Part shown: piece by piece, positions 15,967 to 25,400 of the stretch
Position numbering within the stretch: position 1 is the stretch's first letter
Layout of the letters: each line of letters opens with the position of its first letter
Source: Pseudaeromonas aegiceratis
Lineage (GTDB): Bacteria > Pseudomonadota > Gammaproteobacteria > Enterobacterales > Aeromonadaceae
Direction: 5' to 3'
Length of the DNA: 64,000 nucleotides
Assembly: GCF_046254905.1 (NCBI RefSeq)
Contig: NZ_CP158016.1
Location: forward strand, 2,666,001-2,730,000
Translations under genes and position numbers: made by a program
The notes under the pieces: model-generated
What the model was told of the DNA's origin: nothing
Database searches by the model: none
What the model saw: the letters and a program-made list of their open reading frames with translations, nothing else

Positions 15967-16746
15967 CTATTGATCCAGGGTCGCGCCGCCATCCACCCGT
16001 AGATCATGCAAGGTGATCTGTGCCGCCTGCTCAGACAGCAAGAACAGCACAGCATCCGCGACCTGTGCAGGCTGGCACAGACGACCCAAGGGGATGCCGA
16101 GGCGATAATCCGCCAGGGAGCCCTCAATCACGCGGGCCGGGCCTGACTCATCCTGCCAGAGCTGACGCTGCATCCGGGTATCCGTAGAACCCGGCGACAC
16201 CAGATTGCAGCGCACCCCCTGGCCCGCCAACTCCAGCCCCAGGGTGCGCATCCAGGAGAGCGTGGCCGCCTTGCTGGCGCCATATGCCGCCATCTGCACC
16301 CTGGGTGTCCGCCCGGCGTTCGACCCCACCGTCACTATGGCGCCGCCGCCGCGGGCCGCCATCCGGCCCCCCACCGCCTGGGACAGAAAAAATGGCCCAT
16401 GGGTGTTCACGGCAAAGCTGTGTAGCCACTGCTCCGGGGTCAACGACAAGGCCGACGCCATGGCCAGCACACCGGCCACGTTCACCAAGTAATCGATGGG
16501 GCCCCAACAGGCCTCCAATTCCGCCACCCGAGGTGCCAACTCCTGCCACTGCGCCATATCGACCTCGGCCACCTGCAAGCCTGCCCCGGCATGCCGTTCG
16601 CTGAGCCCATCCAAGGCGCGTTTATCCCGATCCCAGACCATGACCTGTCGCCCTTCGGCCAGCAGCGCCGTCACCACTGCCTCCCCTATGCCTTGCGCGC
16701 CACCCGTCACCAGCACCCGTTCGCCACGCCATTGCCAGCGGTTCAT
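15967..16746 (-). CDS. entA: 2,3-dihydro-2,3-dihydroxybenzoate dehydrogenase
   Basis: A 259-residue short-chain dehydrogenase, the last step to 2,3-dihydroxybenzoate. TGGAQGIG (residues 14-21) is the cofactor loop, NVAG follows the fourth strand, and Ser...YGASK form the active site. EntA/VibA size and the surrounding ent genes settle the substrate. The start overlaps the fepC stop by four bases (ATGA), tying it to the transport operon rather than to entCEB. Confidence 0.93.
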   Translation of the reverse strand: MNRWQWRGERVLVTGGAQGIGEAVVTALLAEGRQVMVWDRDKRALDGLSERHAGAGLQVAEVDMAQWQELAPRVAELEACWGPIDYLVNVAGVLAMASALSLTPEQWLHSFAVNTHGPFFLSQAVGGRMAARGGGAIVTVGSNAGRTPRVQMAAYGASKAATLSWMRTLGLELAGQGVRCNLVSPGSTDTRMQRQLWQDESGPARVIEGSLADYRLGIPLGRLCQPAQVADAVLFLLSEQAAQITLHDLRVDGGATLDQ

Positions 16747-17534
16747 ACCCGGATCTCCGACCGTTGCCCCAGCACAGGCACCACCACGGGTGAGCCATCC
16801 CCCGGCGCAGTCAAGATCTGGGCCTGCACATCATACAGGGCCGCCACCCGCTCGGGGGTCAGCACCTCGGCCGGCTTACCCGCCGCCACCAGTTGGCCGT
16901 CCCGCATGGCCACCAGTACATCGGCGTAGCGCGCCGCCGCCATCAAGTCGTGCAGCACCATGATGATGGCGCGCCCCTGACGGCTGAGGCGGTGCACCAG
17001 CTCCATCACCTCCAGCTGATGCCCCAGATCCAGCATGCTCACCGGCTCATCCAGCAACAGCAGATCTGCCTGCTGGGCCAGGGCCAGGGCCAACCAGGCC
17101 CGCTGCCGCTGGCCACCGGAGATGGCCTCCAGCCGCCGATCCGCCAGCTCGGAGAGATCCGTGTCGGCCAGGGCCTGCTCCACCGCCGCCTCGTCGGCCG
17201 CCGACCACTGGCGGAACAAGCCCTGGTGAGGATGACGGCCATAGGCCACCAGATCCCGCACCCTGAGTCCATCGGGCGCCAGCGGGCTTTGCGGCAGGTA
17301 GGCGATGCGCCGGGCCAGGGCCCGGGGGCTGAAATCGGTCAGGGGGGTACCATCGAGCCGGATCTCGCCTTGCTGGGGCGGTAACTGGCCCGCCAGGGAC
17401 TTGAGCAGGGTGGACTTGCCGCAGCCATTGGGACCTATGAGGATCATCAATTGGCCGGCAGACAGACTGAGGGATAGGCGTTTTACGATGAGCCTGTCAT
17501 AGCCCAGTTGCAGTTCAGACACCTCAAGTTGCAT
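16743..17534 (-). CDS. fepC: Ferric-siderophore ABC transporter, ATP-binding subunit
   Basis: 263 residues. Walker A GPNGCGKST at 34-42, Q-loop YLPQSP, ABC signature SGGQRQR, Walker B LLLLDEP and a switch His in VLHDL. It energises uptake by the two FecCD-type permeases upstream. AAGGAG lies six bases before the ATG, and the fepG stop is three bases away. The gene name follows E. coli and FepC-type use for catecholates is inferred from context. Confidence 0.92.
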   Translation of the reverse strand: MQLEVSELQLGYDRLIVKRLSLSLSAGQLMILIGPNGCGKSTLLKSLAGQLPPQQGEIRLDGTPLTDFSPRALARRIAYLPQSPLAPDGLRVRDLVAYGRHPHQGLFRQWSAADEAAVEQALADTDLSELADRRLEAISGGQRQRAWLALALAQQADLLLLDEPVSMLDLGHQLEVMELVHRLSRQGRAIIMVLHDLMAAARYADVLVAMRDGQLVAAGKPAEVLTPERVAALYDVQAQILTAPGDGSPVVVPVLGQRSEIRV

Positions 17535-17537
17535 GGC

Positions 17538-18581
17538 TTACTCCTTGTCGGGGGGCGCCTGCCAGAGCAGCCACAGCAAGAAGGGCCCCCCAAGCAGGGT
17601 ACAGATAACACCAACCGGCAGCTCACCCTGGGGCAGTATCACCCGTCCCAGGGTATCGGCCAGCATGACGGTGGCGCCGCCCAGCAGGGCGCTGCGCACC
17701 AGGGGCAGTCGGGTGCCCGGCGCCAGGCGCTGCAGTATCACCGGCGCCATCAGAGCCACGAAGGCGATGGGGCCCGCCAGGGCGGTGGCCAGCCCCGCCG
17801 AGGCCGCCGCCAGCAGCAGGGCCAGCCAGCGCAACGGCAGCAGGCGCACCCCCAGGCTGCGAGCCAGGGCCGGCTCAAACCGCAACAGGGTCAGGGGCTG
17901 CCCCAGCCAGCGCGCCAGGGGCAATAAGACAGCCAGGCCCAGGGACACCTGCTGCACCGCCGACCAATCCCGGCCCAGCAGGCTGCCCAGGCTCCAGGTG
18001 TAGACGCTGGCCGCCTGATGCAAAGGCAGCTGGGTTATCACCATCTCGCCGGCGGCCCGCAGGGCGATCCCCAACCCCAGCCCCATCAGTACCAGGCGAT
18101 GCCCCTGCAAGCCCCGACCACACAGCAGCAACAGCAACAGCAGGGTCACACTGGCCCCCAACCCGGCCAGCAGAGCTCCCCCCAACAAGGGGGAGTTGCC
18201 CAGCCAGAGCCCCGCCAGCACCGCCAGCAGGGCGCCGTGATTGATGCCCAGCAGATCCGGGGTGGCCAATGGATTGCGGGCCACCGCCTGCAGCAACGAG
18301 CCCGCCAGGGCCAGCACGGCGCCAACCCCCAGTCCGGTCAAGAGCCTCGGCAGGCGGATGTCCCACACCAGCAGGCGTAACCAGGGCTCGGCCTCGCCGC
18401 GCCACAGGCTCAGCAGATCCGCCGGCACCAGCCAGGTATCCCCCGCCATCAGGCACAATCCCAGCAGCAGCAACAACAGGCCCAGGCCCGCCAGCGCCGC
18501 CAGCCCTGGCCCGAGGGGCAGACGCAGACTCATGCCCCCCTGTCGCCAGACAAGTCCGGCGGTCCGACTCTGATACCACAT
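17538..18581 (-). CDS. fepG: Ferric-siderophore ABC transporter permease (FepG-type)
   Basis: A 347-residue FecCD-family permease with about nine or ten membrane helices and the family loops RLPRLLTGLGVGAVLALAGS and NPLATPDLLGINHGA. Start ATG at 18581 has AGGA seven bases upstream; a second ATG at 18533 is possible. It is the second of two permease halves; 27 bases separate it from the previous gene. Confidence 0.88.
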   Translation of the reverse strand: MWYQSRTAGLVWRQGGMSLRLPLGPGLAALAGLGLLLLLLGLCLMAGDTWLVPADLLSLWRGEAEPWLRLLVWDIRLPRLLTGLGVGAVLALAGSLLQAVARNPLATPDLLGINHGALLAVLAGLWLGNSPLLGGALLAGLGASVTLLLLLLLCGRGLQGHRLVLMGLGLGIALRAAGEMVITQLPLHQAASVYTWSLGSLLGRDWSAVQQVSLGLAVLLPLARWLGQPLTLLRFEPALARSLGVRLLPLRWLALLLAAASAGLATALAGPIAFVALMAPVILQRLAPGTRLPLVRSALLGGATVMLADTLGRVILPQGELPVGVICTLLGGPFLLWLLWQAPPDKE

Positions 18582-18608
18582 GGAAAATCCTTAATGTCTG
18601 AGGCCGGG

Positions 18609-19640
18609 CTACCAGTGCAGCCGGGCGCGCCACACGAGGGCGATGAGCACGGGGGATCCGAGCAGGGCCAGCAGCAGGCTCACCGGCAGATCGTAGGGCC
18701 GCAGCACCAGGCGGGCGGCGATGTCCGCTGCCAGCAGCAGCAGGCCACCAAACCAGGCACTCAGGGCCAAACGGGGCAACAGGCGCGGCCCCAGCAGGGC
18801 ATGGGCGCACAGGGCCCCCAGCAAACCGATGAGCAGCAAGGGACCGGCCACCGCCACGGCACTGCCGGCCAGCCAAGCCACCAGGGCGCTGACCAGCAGC
18901 CGGATAAGGCCGGGCCGATAGCCCAGGGCGCGGGCACTCTCCTGGCCCAGCTGCAGGGCGCAGAGCGGCCTGGCCAGGACCCAGGCCAGCAGGCCGCCGA
19001 TGAGGGCAAAGCCGGCCAGCCAGATCACCATGGGCCAGCGGATCCCCACGAGGGATCCCAGTACCCAGAAGCGGTACTGGTCATAGGCATTCTGATCGAA
19101 CAGCAAGAGCACTGAGGTGATGCCCTGGAAGGTGGCGGAGAGGGCGGCGCCGGCCAGGATGAGGCGCAGAGGCGAGGCCCGGGGGCCCGCCCGGCGCAAG
19201 AGCAGCAGTATGCAAGCGTTGCCCAGCAGGGCGCCGGCCATGGCCCAGGGGAAATAATCCAACGGCAGCACTATCTGGCCGCAGAACAGCCCCAGCACCA
19301 CCCCCAGGGCCGCCCCGCCGTTGATGCCCAACAGGCCGGTTTCCGCCAATGGATTACGGGTGGCCGTCTGCAGCAGGGTGGCGGCCAGCCCCAGCAAGGC
19401 GCCGATAAGCCAGGCTCCCAGGGTGCGGGGCCAGCGCAACTGGCTCATCACCAATTGCAGATCCGCCGGCACCGATCGGCCCAGCAATCCGTCCAGCGCC
19501 TGTGCCATAGTCCACTCCCCGGCCCCGCACAGCAGCGACAGCAACATCAGGCTGGCAGGGGCCAGCACGAGAACCCCGGTCAGCAGCCAGGGCCTCCCGG
19601 CCAACGACATGGCCGGCGAACAGGTCAGCGTTTGACTCAC
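18609..19640 (-). CDS. fepD: Ferric-siderophore ABC transporter permease (FepD-type)
   Basis: A 343-residue FecCD-family permease with LRWPRTLGAWLIGALLGLAA and NPLAETGLLGINGGA, the typical cytoplasmic coupling motifs. GTG start at 19640 overlaps the fepB stop (GTGA). It probably pairs with the next permease to form the membrane channel. Confidence 0.88.
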   Translation of the reverse strand: MSQTLTCSPAMSLAGRPWLLTGVLVLAPASLMLLSLLCGAGEWTMAQALDGLLGRSVPADLQLVMSQLRWPRTLGAWLIGALLGLAATLLQTATRNPLAETGLLGINGGAALGVVLGLFCGQIVLPLDYFPWAMAGALLGNACILLLLRRAGPRASPLRLILAGAALSATFQGITSVLLLFDQNAYDQYRFWVLGSLVGIRWPMVIWLAGFALIGGLLAWVLARPLCALQLGQESARALGYRPGLIRLLVSALVAWLAGSAVAVAGPLLLIGLLGALCAHALLGPRLLPRLALSAWFGGLLLLAADIAARLVLRPYDLPVSLLLALLGSPVLIALVWRARLHW

Positions 19641-20599
19641 GGTGTGGCGCCATCCAGGGCAGCCGCCAGATCCTGCTGCACGCCGAGGGCCGCCAGCGGG
19701 CCGCCGTTACTGGTCCACATGGAACCGTCCATCAGCACCAGATGGCCCGCCTGTACCGCCTTCAGGCGGCTAAACAGCGGCTGGCTCGCCAGCTGGGCCA
19801 GGGTCTGGGCCTGCTGTCCCTTGGGATCCAGCACCCCCATGAACAGCCAGTCGCCATCCAGGCTGGAGAGGGCCTCCAGGCTCAGGGGCGGCGAATGCAT
19901 GACCCCGGGCACCTGCTGGGCAACAGGTCGGCTGAGACCGGCATCCCGCGCCACCAGGCTGGCGAAGCTGTCGGCCTGCATGAAACCGGGCCCCTTGGGA
20001 TCCCAGCGCACTATGCTGATCTGCCGATCAGAACGACCTGCCCAGCGGGCCTGCAAGGCGCCAGCCCGGGCCTGATATTCTGCCAGGAAGGCCTGGGCGG
20101 TCTCCTCCCGGCCCAGCCAACCGGCCAGGCGGCTGAACACCTCCTTCCAGGGCTCACCAAACTTGCCGATGAACAGGGTCGGCGCCACCTGGGATAGCTG
20201 AGCCAGGATCCGCGGATCCAGCACACTGCTGGTGAGGATCAGATCCGGTCGCACCTGGATGAGTTTGTCCAGGGAGGGCTGGCTGAACAGGCCCACCAGG
20301 GGCAGGCTGCTCACCGGTTGGCCATCGGGCAGCCGCTGGCTCTGCAGGTAGTGAGCCACCCCCAGCTGGCCACGTCCGGCGGTGGTAGCCACCGGCTGTA
20401 TCCCCAACGCCAGCAGACAATCCAGATCCAGCTCCCCCAGGGCCACGATGCGCTGGGGCTGGGCCGGCAGGCTGACGCTGCGCCCCAGGGCATCGGTCAC
20501 CTGGATCAGCTCGGCGGCATGCAGCCGGCTCTGGCAGGCATGGGCCACCAGCACCCCCAGCATCAGGGTAAAGACCCCCAACTTGCGCCACTTCTTCAT
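19637..20599 (-). CDS. fepB: Ferric-siderophore periplasmic binding protein (FepB-type)
   Basis: 320 residues with a signal peptide (cleavage near HAAEL, about residue 29). The mature part follows the TroA/FepB fold: RIVALGELDLDCLLALG at the first lobe, PDLILTSS, and a long bridging helix. It delivers the ferric complex to the permeases. Start overlaps the stop of the siderophore-reductase gene as ATGA. A cysteine at 22 in VAHACQS could also suggest a lipobox, but the AHAC context is weak. Confidence 0.88.
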   Translation of the reverse strand: MKKWRKLGVFTLMLGVLVAHACQSRLHAAELIQVTDALGRSVSLPAQPQRIVALGELDLDCLLALGIQPVATTAGRGQLGVAHYLQSQRLPDGQPVSSLPLVGLFSQPSLDKLIQVRPDLILTSSVLDPRILAQLSQVAPTLFIGKFGEPWKEVFSRLAGWLGREETAQAFLAEYQARAGALQARWAGRSDRQISIVRWDPKGPGFMQADSFASLVARDAGLSRPVAQQVPGVMHSPPLSLEALSSLDGDWLFMGVLDPKGQQAQTLAQLASQPLFSRLKAVQAGHLVLMDGSMWTSNGGPLAALGVQQDLAAALDGATP

Positions 20600-21420
20600 A
20601 CCAAATCCTCCGCCAGGGCGGCATCCATCAGCCGGTGCCGCTCGGCATGAAACCCCTCTTCACTGTGGGCCAGCTGCCAGAAGGGGATGGTGTAGCTGTG
20701 GGGCCGCGCTATGAGCCCCAGCCCCTTGAGATGACGCCGGGCCTGTTGCAAGGCACCGGCCTCCCCGGCCAGAGTGACGCACACCGGCTCGCCGGGCGCC
20801 GCGCACTGGGTCAGGGCCTGACTCCAGGCCGACTGGGCCGGGCTGGTATCCGTCAGCCAGTGCAACCGGATGCCGGGCGGCGCCACCAGCGGCTGCCGAT
20901 CCGCCTCGCTGGGCACGCTGATCCAGGCCTCCCCGCGGGCGCGCTGCGGCAGCCGAGCCAGCAGGGCCGAGAGCATGGGCAGGGCGGTCAGATCGCCCCC
21001 CAGCAGTTGATAGCGCTCTAGCGCCAGCCAGGGCAGCGCCGGCCCGGGGATGCCGAAGCCAAGACGGGCGCCGACGGGGGCATGGGCGGCCCAGTTGGCC
21101 GCCGGCCCCGGTGACGTGTGACGCACAAAATCGATGGCCAGGCGCTGGCCGTCGAAGGCGGCAATGGTATAGGTGCGTACCCAGGGCTTGGCGGTAGGAT
21201 CGGCCCAGCGCATCCCCTGGCCATCCCAGTGGGGCAGTTGCGGCTCATCCTCCCCAGGTTGGGGGAACATCAGCTTGACGTGGGCCCCGGCGCAATCGGC
21301 GGGCAACAGGGCCAGGGCCTCCCCCCGCAACCAGAGGCGGATGAGATGTGGGCCAAGGGCCACGCGCTCGGCCAGCCAGAGGTGATGACAGCGTGGGCTG
21401 CCGGATGGAACTTGAGTCAT
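20596..21420 (-). CDS. Siderophore-interacting protein, FAD-dependent ferric-siderophore reductase (ViuB-like)
   Basis: 274 residues of the SIP family: an FAD-binding barrel with RTYTIAAFD (flavin-binding RxYT motif) and a NAD(P)H lobe with LLGGDLTALPML and TLAGEAGALQQARRHL. It reduces ferric-catecholate in the cytoplasm to free iron, the ViuB/YqjH route. The ATG at 21420 has AGGAGG five bases upstream, so the longer GTG start is rejected. First gene behind a Fur box at 21465. In this cluster it is the only recognisable iron-release enzyme, as no Fes esterase was seen. Confidence 0.9.
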   Translation of the reverse strand: MTQVPSGSPRCHHLWLAERVALGPHLIRLWLRGEALALLPADCAGAHVKLMFPQPGEDEPQLPHWDGQGMRWADPTAKPWVRTYTIAAFDGQRLAIDFVRHTSPGPAANWAAHAPVGARLGFGIPGPALPWLALERYQLLGGDLTALPMLSALLARLPQRARGEAWISVPSEADRQPLVAPPGIRLHWLTDTSPAQSAWSQALTQCAAPGEPVCVTLAGEAGALQQARRHLKGLGLIARPHSYTIPFWQLAHSEEGFHAERHRLMDAALAEDLV

Positions 21421-21464
21421 TAAGGCCTCCTGAGACACAGCAGGGTGTCGCTTACCTATAGCTT

Positions 21465-21483
21465 AATGATAACGATTATCAGT
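21465..21483 (-). promoter_or_regulatory. Fur box upstream of the reductase/transport operon
   Basis: AATGATAACGATTATCAGT on the plus strand matches 16 of 19 consensus bases. It overlaps the final codons and stop of the upstream ChaN-like gene. Confidence 0.8.
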
Positions 21484-22429
21484 TATCTTGTACACCCAGA
21501 CGTTGCAGCTGTTGCTGCAATGCCTCCCCGGCATCGATAGGCAGCGCCCGGGCCCGACACCAGATCTCACGGCGCCAGGTGCCATCCGCCAGCCAGTCGG
21601 CCGGCAATTGCTGCCGGCGGGGCAAGTCTCCCAGATCGAGATAGCCGTCGGTCAATTCCCCCAGGCACCGGCTACTGGGCAGCCGTGGATGCAGCTGGCC
21701 GAAGATCCGCTGTGCCAATGGGGTGCCCGCCAGATGACAGAGGCGCGGCCCCTGTCCTTGCCCCTCGCTCAGGGCATGCAAGACCGCCGGATCTGCGGTG
21801 AAGTGCGGCCAGATAAAGTAGATCTGCTCCCCCAGCTGGCGCGCCAGCCGCGCCCCTAGTGGGTCCAGGATGTGGTGGGCCAGCTGGGGTTGGGATTCGC
21901 CAAGCCTACGCAGGTGGAAGGCGCCGAACAGCAGCAGCGCCCGCCGCCCCGGTGCCAGCACCTGCCGCTGCACGCAGTGGTAGTAGTCGTCTTCACGCCG
22001 AGCCAGGGCCCGCTGCCAGGCTTGCGCCAGATCGGGGGCCTGCCAGTCAAAGGGCGCCTCGGCCAGACAGATCCGGATCCGCCGCCGGGCGGGCCGGGCC
22101 TGATTGAGCTGACGCAGACAGCCCAACAGACGCAGGTAGGCCGGGTGGCTCCAGGTCAGGCTGAAGAGGGCATCCTGCAGCACGGCCTGCAGGGCCGCCC
22201 CGCTCACCGCCTCGCCGGCCAGGTAGGCATCCAGCACGGCCTGATGGCGGCCATTGCCAAACTCCACCACCAGGGTATCCAGCAGGTCGGCATGTCCGGG
22301 CGTTGCCAGCCAGTCGCACAGCCAGTCGTAGGGTTGGCCGGTCCAGTGCACCTCACCCAGGGCGACGATCTGGTGCTGGGCCAATCGGGCCGCCAGCGCC
22401 TCACCGGCCGGTAGCCAGGGCAAATTCAT
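21479..22429 (-). CDS. ChaN/EreA-like (haem-binding uptake, Tiki superfamily) protein
   Basis: 316 residues without a signal peptide or lipobox. Diagnostic segments are IVALGEVHWTGQPYDWLCDW (residues about 21-40; Glu and His as in the GExH motif), LVVEFGNGRHQAVLDAYL and GAFHLRRLG. These place it in the ChaN / erythromycin-esterase-like superfamily (recognition from memory). Some members bind haem and EreA/EreB hydrolyse macrolactones. Start overlaps the entF stop as ATGA, so it is translated with the siderophore synthetase. Function here unknown; hydrolysis of the cyclic triserine lactone is one possibility. The Fur box of the next operon lies in its 3' end. Confidence 0.7.
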   Translation of the reverse strand: MNLPWLPAGEALAARLAQHQIVALGEVHWTGQPYDWLCDWLATPGHADLLDTLVVEFGNGRHQAVLDAYLAGEAVSGAALQAVLQDALFSLTWSHPAYLRLLGCLRQLNQARPARRRIRICLAEAPFDWQAPDLAQAWQRALARREDDYYHCVQRQVLAPGRRALLLFGAFHLRRLGESQPQLAHHILDPLGARLARQLGEQIYFIWPHFTADPAVLHALSEGQGQGPRLCHLAGTPLAQRIFGQLHPRLPSSRCLGELTDGYLDLGDLPRRQQLPADWLADGTWRREIWCRARALPIDAGEALQQQLQRLGVQDN

Positions 22430-25400
22430 GAGGCCACCTGCCTCAGCGCAGTCAGCGGGGCATAGCCCAGCGCCTGGCCCAGCTGTTCCCCAATCTGGCT
22501 CAGGGGGCCGGCTTTGATCATGTGCTGGTGCTGACAGGCGATGTCGTGCTGCAGGATCCGCCCCCCGACATAGGGCTGCCAGTCCAGCGGCGACAACCAG
22601 GTTTCGCTGCGGGGCAGGGCCGCATTGAAGAACAGCAGATCCCCGTCAAAACGCAGGTGCGCCGTGCCGGTAAACAGCCGCCGATTATTGATCACCACCG
22701 CCACGAAGGCCGCCAGGTGGCGCGCCTCCAGACAGGCCAGGGCACTGTCCGGTTGCAGCAGCCGCTCGAACACGGCGTCCCGCTGCCAGGGGCCAGACCA
22801 CTGATTCTCATCCAGGCTCGCCATCCGCAGCAGCGCCTGACAGATCTCCTGCTCCTCAGGCGCCGGCAACTGGCGCCATTGATCGCTGGGATAGGCATCC
22901 AGCAGCCCAAGCAGCTCCACCTGCTCCCCCTGCTGTTGCAGCAGGCAGGCCAGGTGGTGGGCTATCATGCCGCCGATGGACCAACCGATGAGGCGGTAGG
23001 GCCCGGTCGGCTGGATCTGACGCAGCTGGGCCAGATAATCCAGGGCCATGGCGGTCATATCCTGTGGCAGATCCTCGCCATCCCGTAGGCCGCGGGCCTG
23101 CAGACCATAGAGGGGGAGATGGGTGGGCAGAACCTTGAGCAGTGGCGAATAGCACCAGCTGATCCCCCCCGCCGGGTGCACACAGAACAGGGGGCGCTCC
23201 GCCGGATCCCCGCGACGCAGGCAGAACAGGACCCCCAGGCCATCGTCATCGTCCTGGCCCGTACCGGTCAGTTGACGCGCCAGGGCCGCCGGCGTCGGAT
23301 GCGCAAACAGCTGGGCCAGCGTCAGGCTCTGAGCCCCCTGCTGACGCAACTGGCTGATCAGCCGGGCCGCCAGCAGGGAATGCCCACCATTCAAGAAGAA
23401 ATGCTCATCCGGCCCGACACTGTCACGGCCCAGGATCTCGGCAAACGCCCGGCACAGCGCGGCCTCCTGTTCACTGGCCGGCGCCCGGCCATCGGACGAG
23501 CCATAGGTGGGGGCCGGCAGCGCCCGTCGATCCAACTTGCCGTTGGCAGACAGAGGCAAGGCCGCCAGCCAGACGAAGGCCGACGGCACCATGAACTCAG
23601 GCAACACGGCCGACAGGGCCGCACGCACCGCCTCGTCGTCCAGGGTAGCCTGCCGCGCCACCAGATAGGCCACCAGTCGCTGATCGCCGGGTCTATCTTC
23701 CCGTGCCAGCACCGCCACCTGGGCCACGGCCGGCAGCGCCGCCAGCTGATGCTCCACCTCCCCGAGCTCCATACGCTGGCCGCGGATCTTCACCTGGAAA
23801 TCGCAGCGTCCCAGATAGAGCAGGGCACCATCCGCCCGCCAGCAGGCCAGGTCGCCGGTGCGATACAGGCGCGCCCCCGGCTGCAGGGGATGAGGCACAA
23901 AGCGCTCCGCCGTCAGCTCGGGTTGGAACAGATAGCCCTCGGCCAAGCCGGTACCGCCCAGATAGAGTTCGCCACAGGCGCCGGCAGGCAGGGGTTGCCC
24001 CAGGGGATCCAGCACCAGGCACTCCAGGTTGTCGATGGGACGACCTATGGGCACCTCGGTCTCGTGCCGGGCGCAAGGCCAGTAGGTCACATCCACCGCG
24101 GCCTCGGTCGGGCCATAGAGGTTATGCAGCGCCAAGGCGGGCAGCCGGCGCAGTGTCTCCTGCGCCACCGTGGCCGGCAGGGCCTCCCCGCTGCAAAACA
24201 GCAGCCGCAGACTGCCACAGGAGCCCAACTCCCCCTCCTGCAGGAACAAGGCCAGCATGGAGGGCACAAAGTGCAGGCAGCTGATGGCCTCCCGACCGAT
24301 GAGCTGACTCAGATACCCAGGATCCTTATGCCCGCCCGGTCGTGCCATCACCAGGGCGGCGCCGGTCTGCAATGGCCAGAAAAACTCCCAGACCGAGACA
24401 TCAAAGCCCGATGGGGTCTTCTGCAGCACCCTGTCCCCCTGGGCCAGCGGATAGGCTCGCTGCATCCACAGCAGACGATTGACGATGGCCGCCTGCCCCA
24501 CCACCACCCCCTTGGGTCGACCGGTGGATCCCGAGGTGTAGATGACATACGCCGGCAGTTGCCCCGCCTCGGGGGCCGGCGCGGGATTATGACTGGGGGC
24601 CATGGCTAGCGCCTGCTCCACCGCCGGATCCCCCAGACGCAACTGGGGGGTGTCCGCTTCAGGCAACACAGGCTGCCGGGCAAACTGGATCAGCAGCCGG
24701 GGGGCACTGCGGGAGAGCATGTCCTGCAGGCGGGCCGGAGGATAATCCGGATCCAGGGGCAGGTAGGCGGCCCCACACTTGTGAATCGCATGCAGGCTGA
24801 TCACCAGCTCCAGGCTGCGCGGCAGCGCCACTGCCACCCGATCCCCCGCCGTCACCCCCTGGGCCAGCAGCAGGTGCGCCAGTCGATTGATGGCCTCGTT
24901 GAGCTGCCGGTAGCTCAGACGCTGGTCTTCATAGACCAGGGCCTCGGCATCCGGGGTGCGAGAAACCTGTGCCTCAAACAATTGGCTCAGGCTGACTGGC
25001 GGCACAGGCCGGCTGGCGCCCTGCCAACTGGCCTGCTCGGCCCAATCCTCGGCCAGCAGCCAGGGCAGGGTCGCCACCAGTTGGCCGGCCGGCGCTGCGC
25101 AGGCCTGCTGCACCAGCTGGGCAAACCGGGCCTGATGACGCGCCAGCAGGGCTTGGTCATAACGCTTAGGATCCGCCTCCCAGCGGCAGAGCATCCCCTG
25201 GGCATCGGGCGTGAAGAACAGCGCCAGATCTGGCACCGGGCCGCTGGCCAGGGTCTGCTGACGCAAGGTGAGCGCCCCCCAGCGCAGATCGGCAGTGAAG
25301 GGCAGGAAATTCAGTTGCGGCCCAAAGGGCGCCTCCTGCCCCTCGGCAACCGAGGGACACAGTCGCAACAGCGCCTCGTAACGCCACTGCTGATGCCGCC

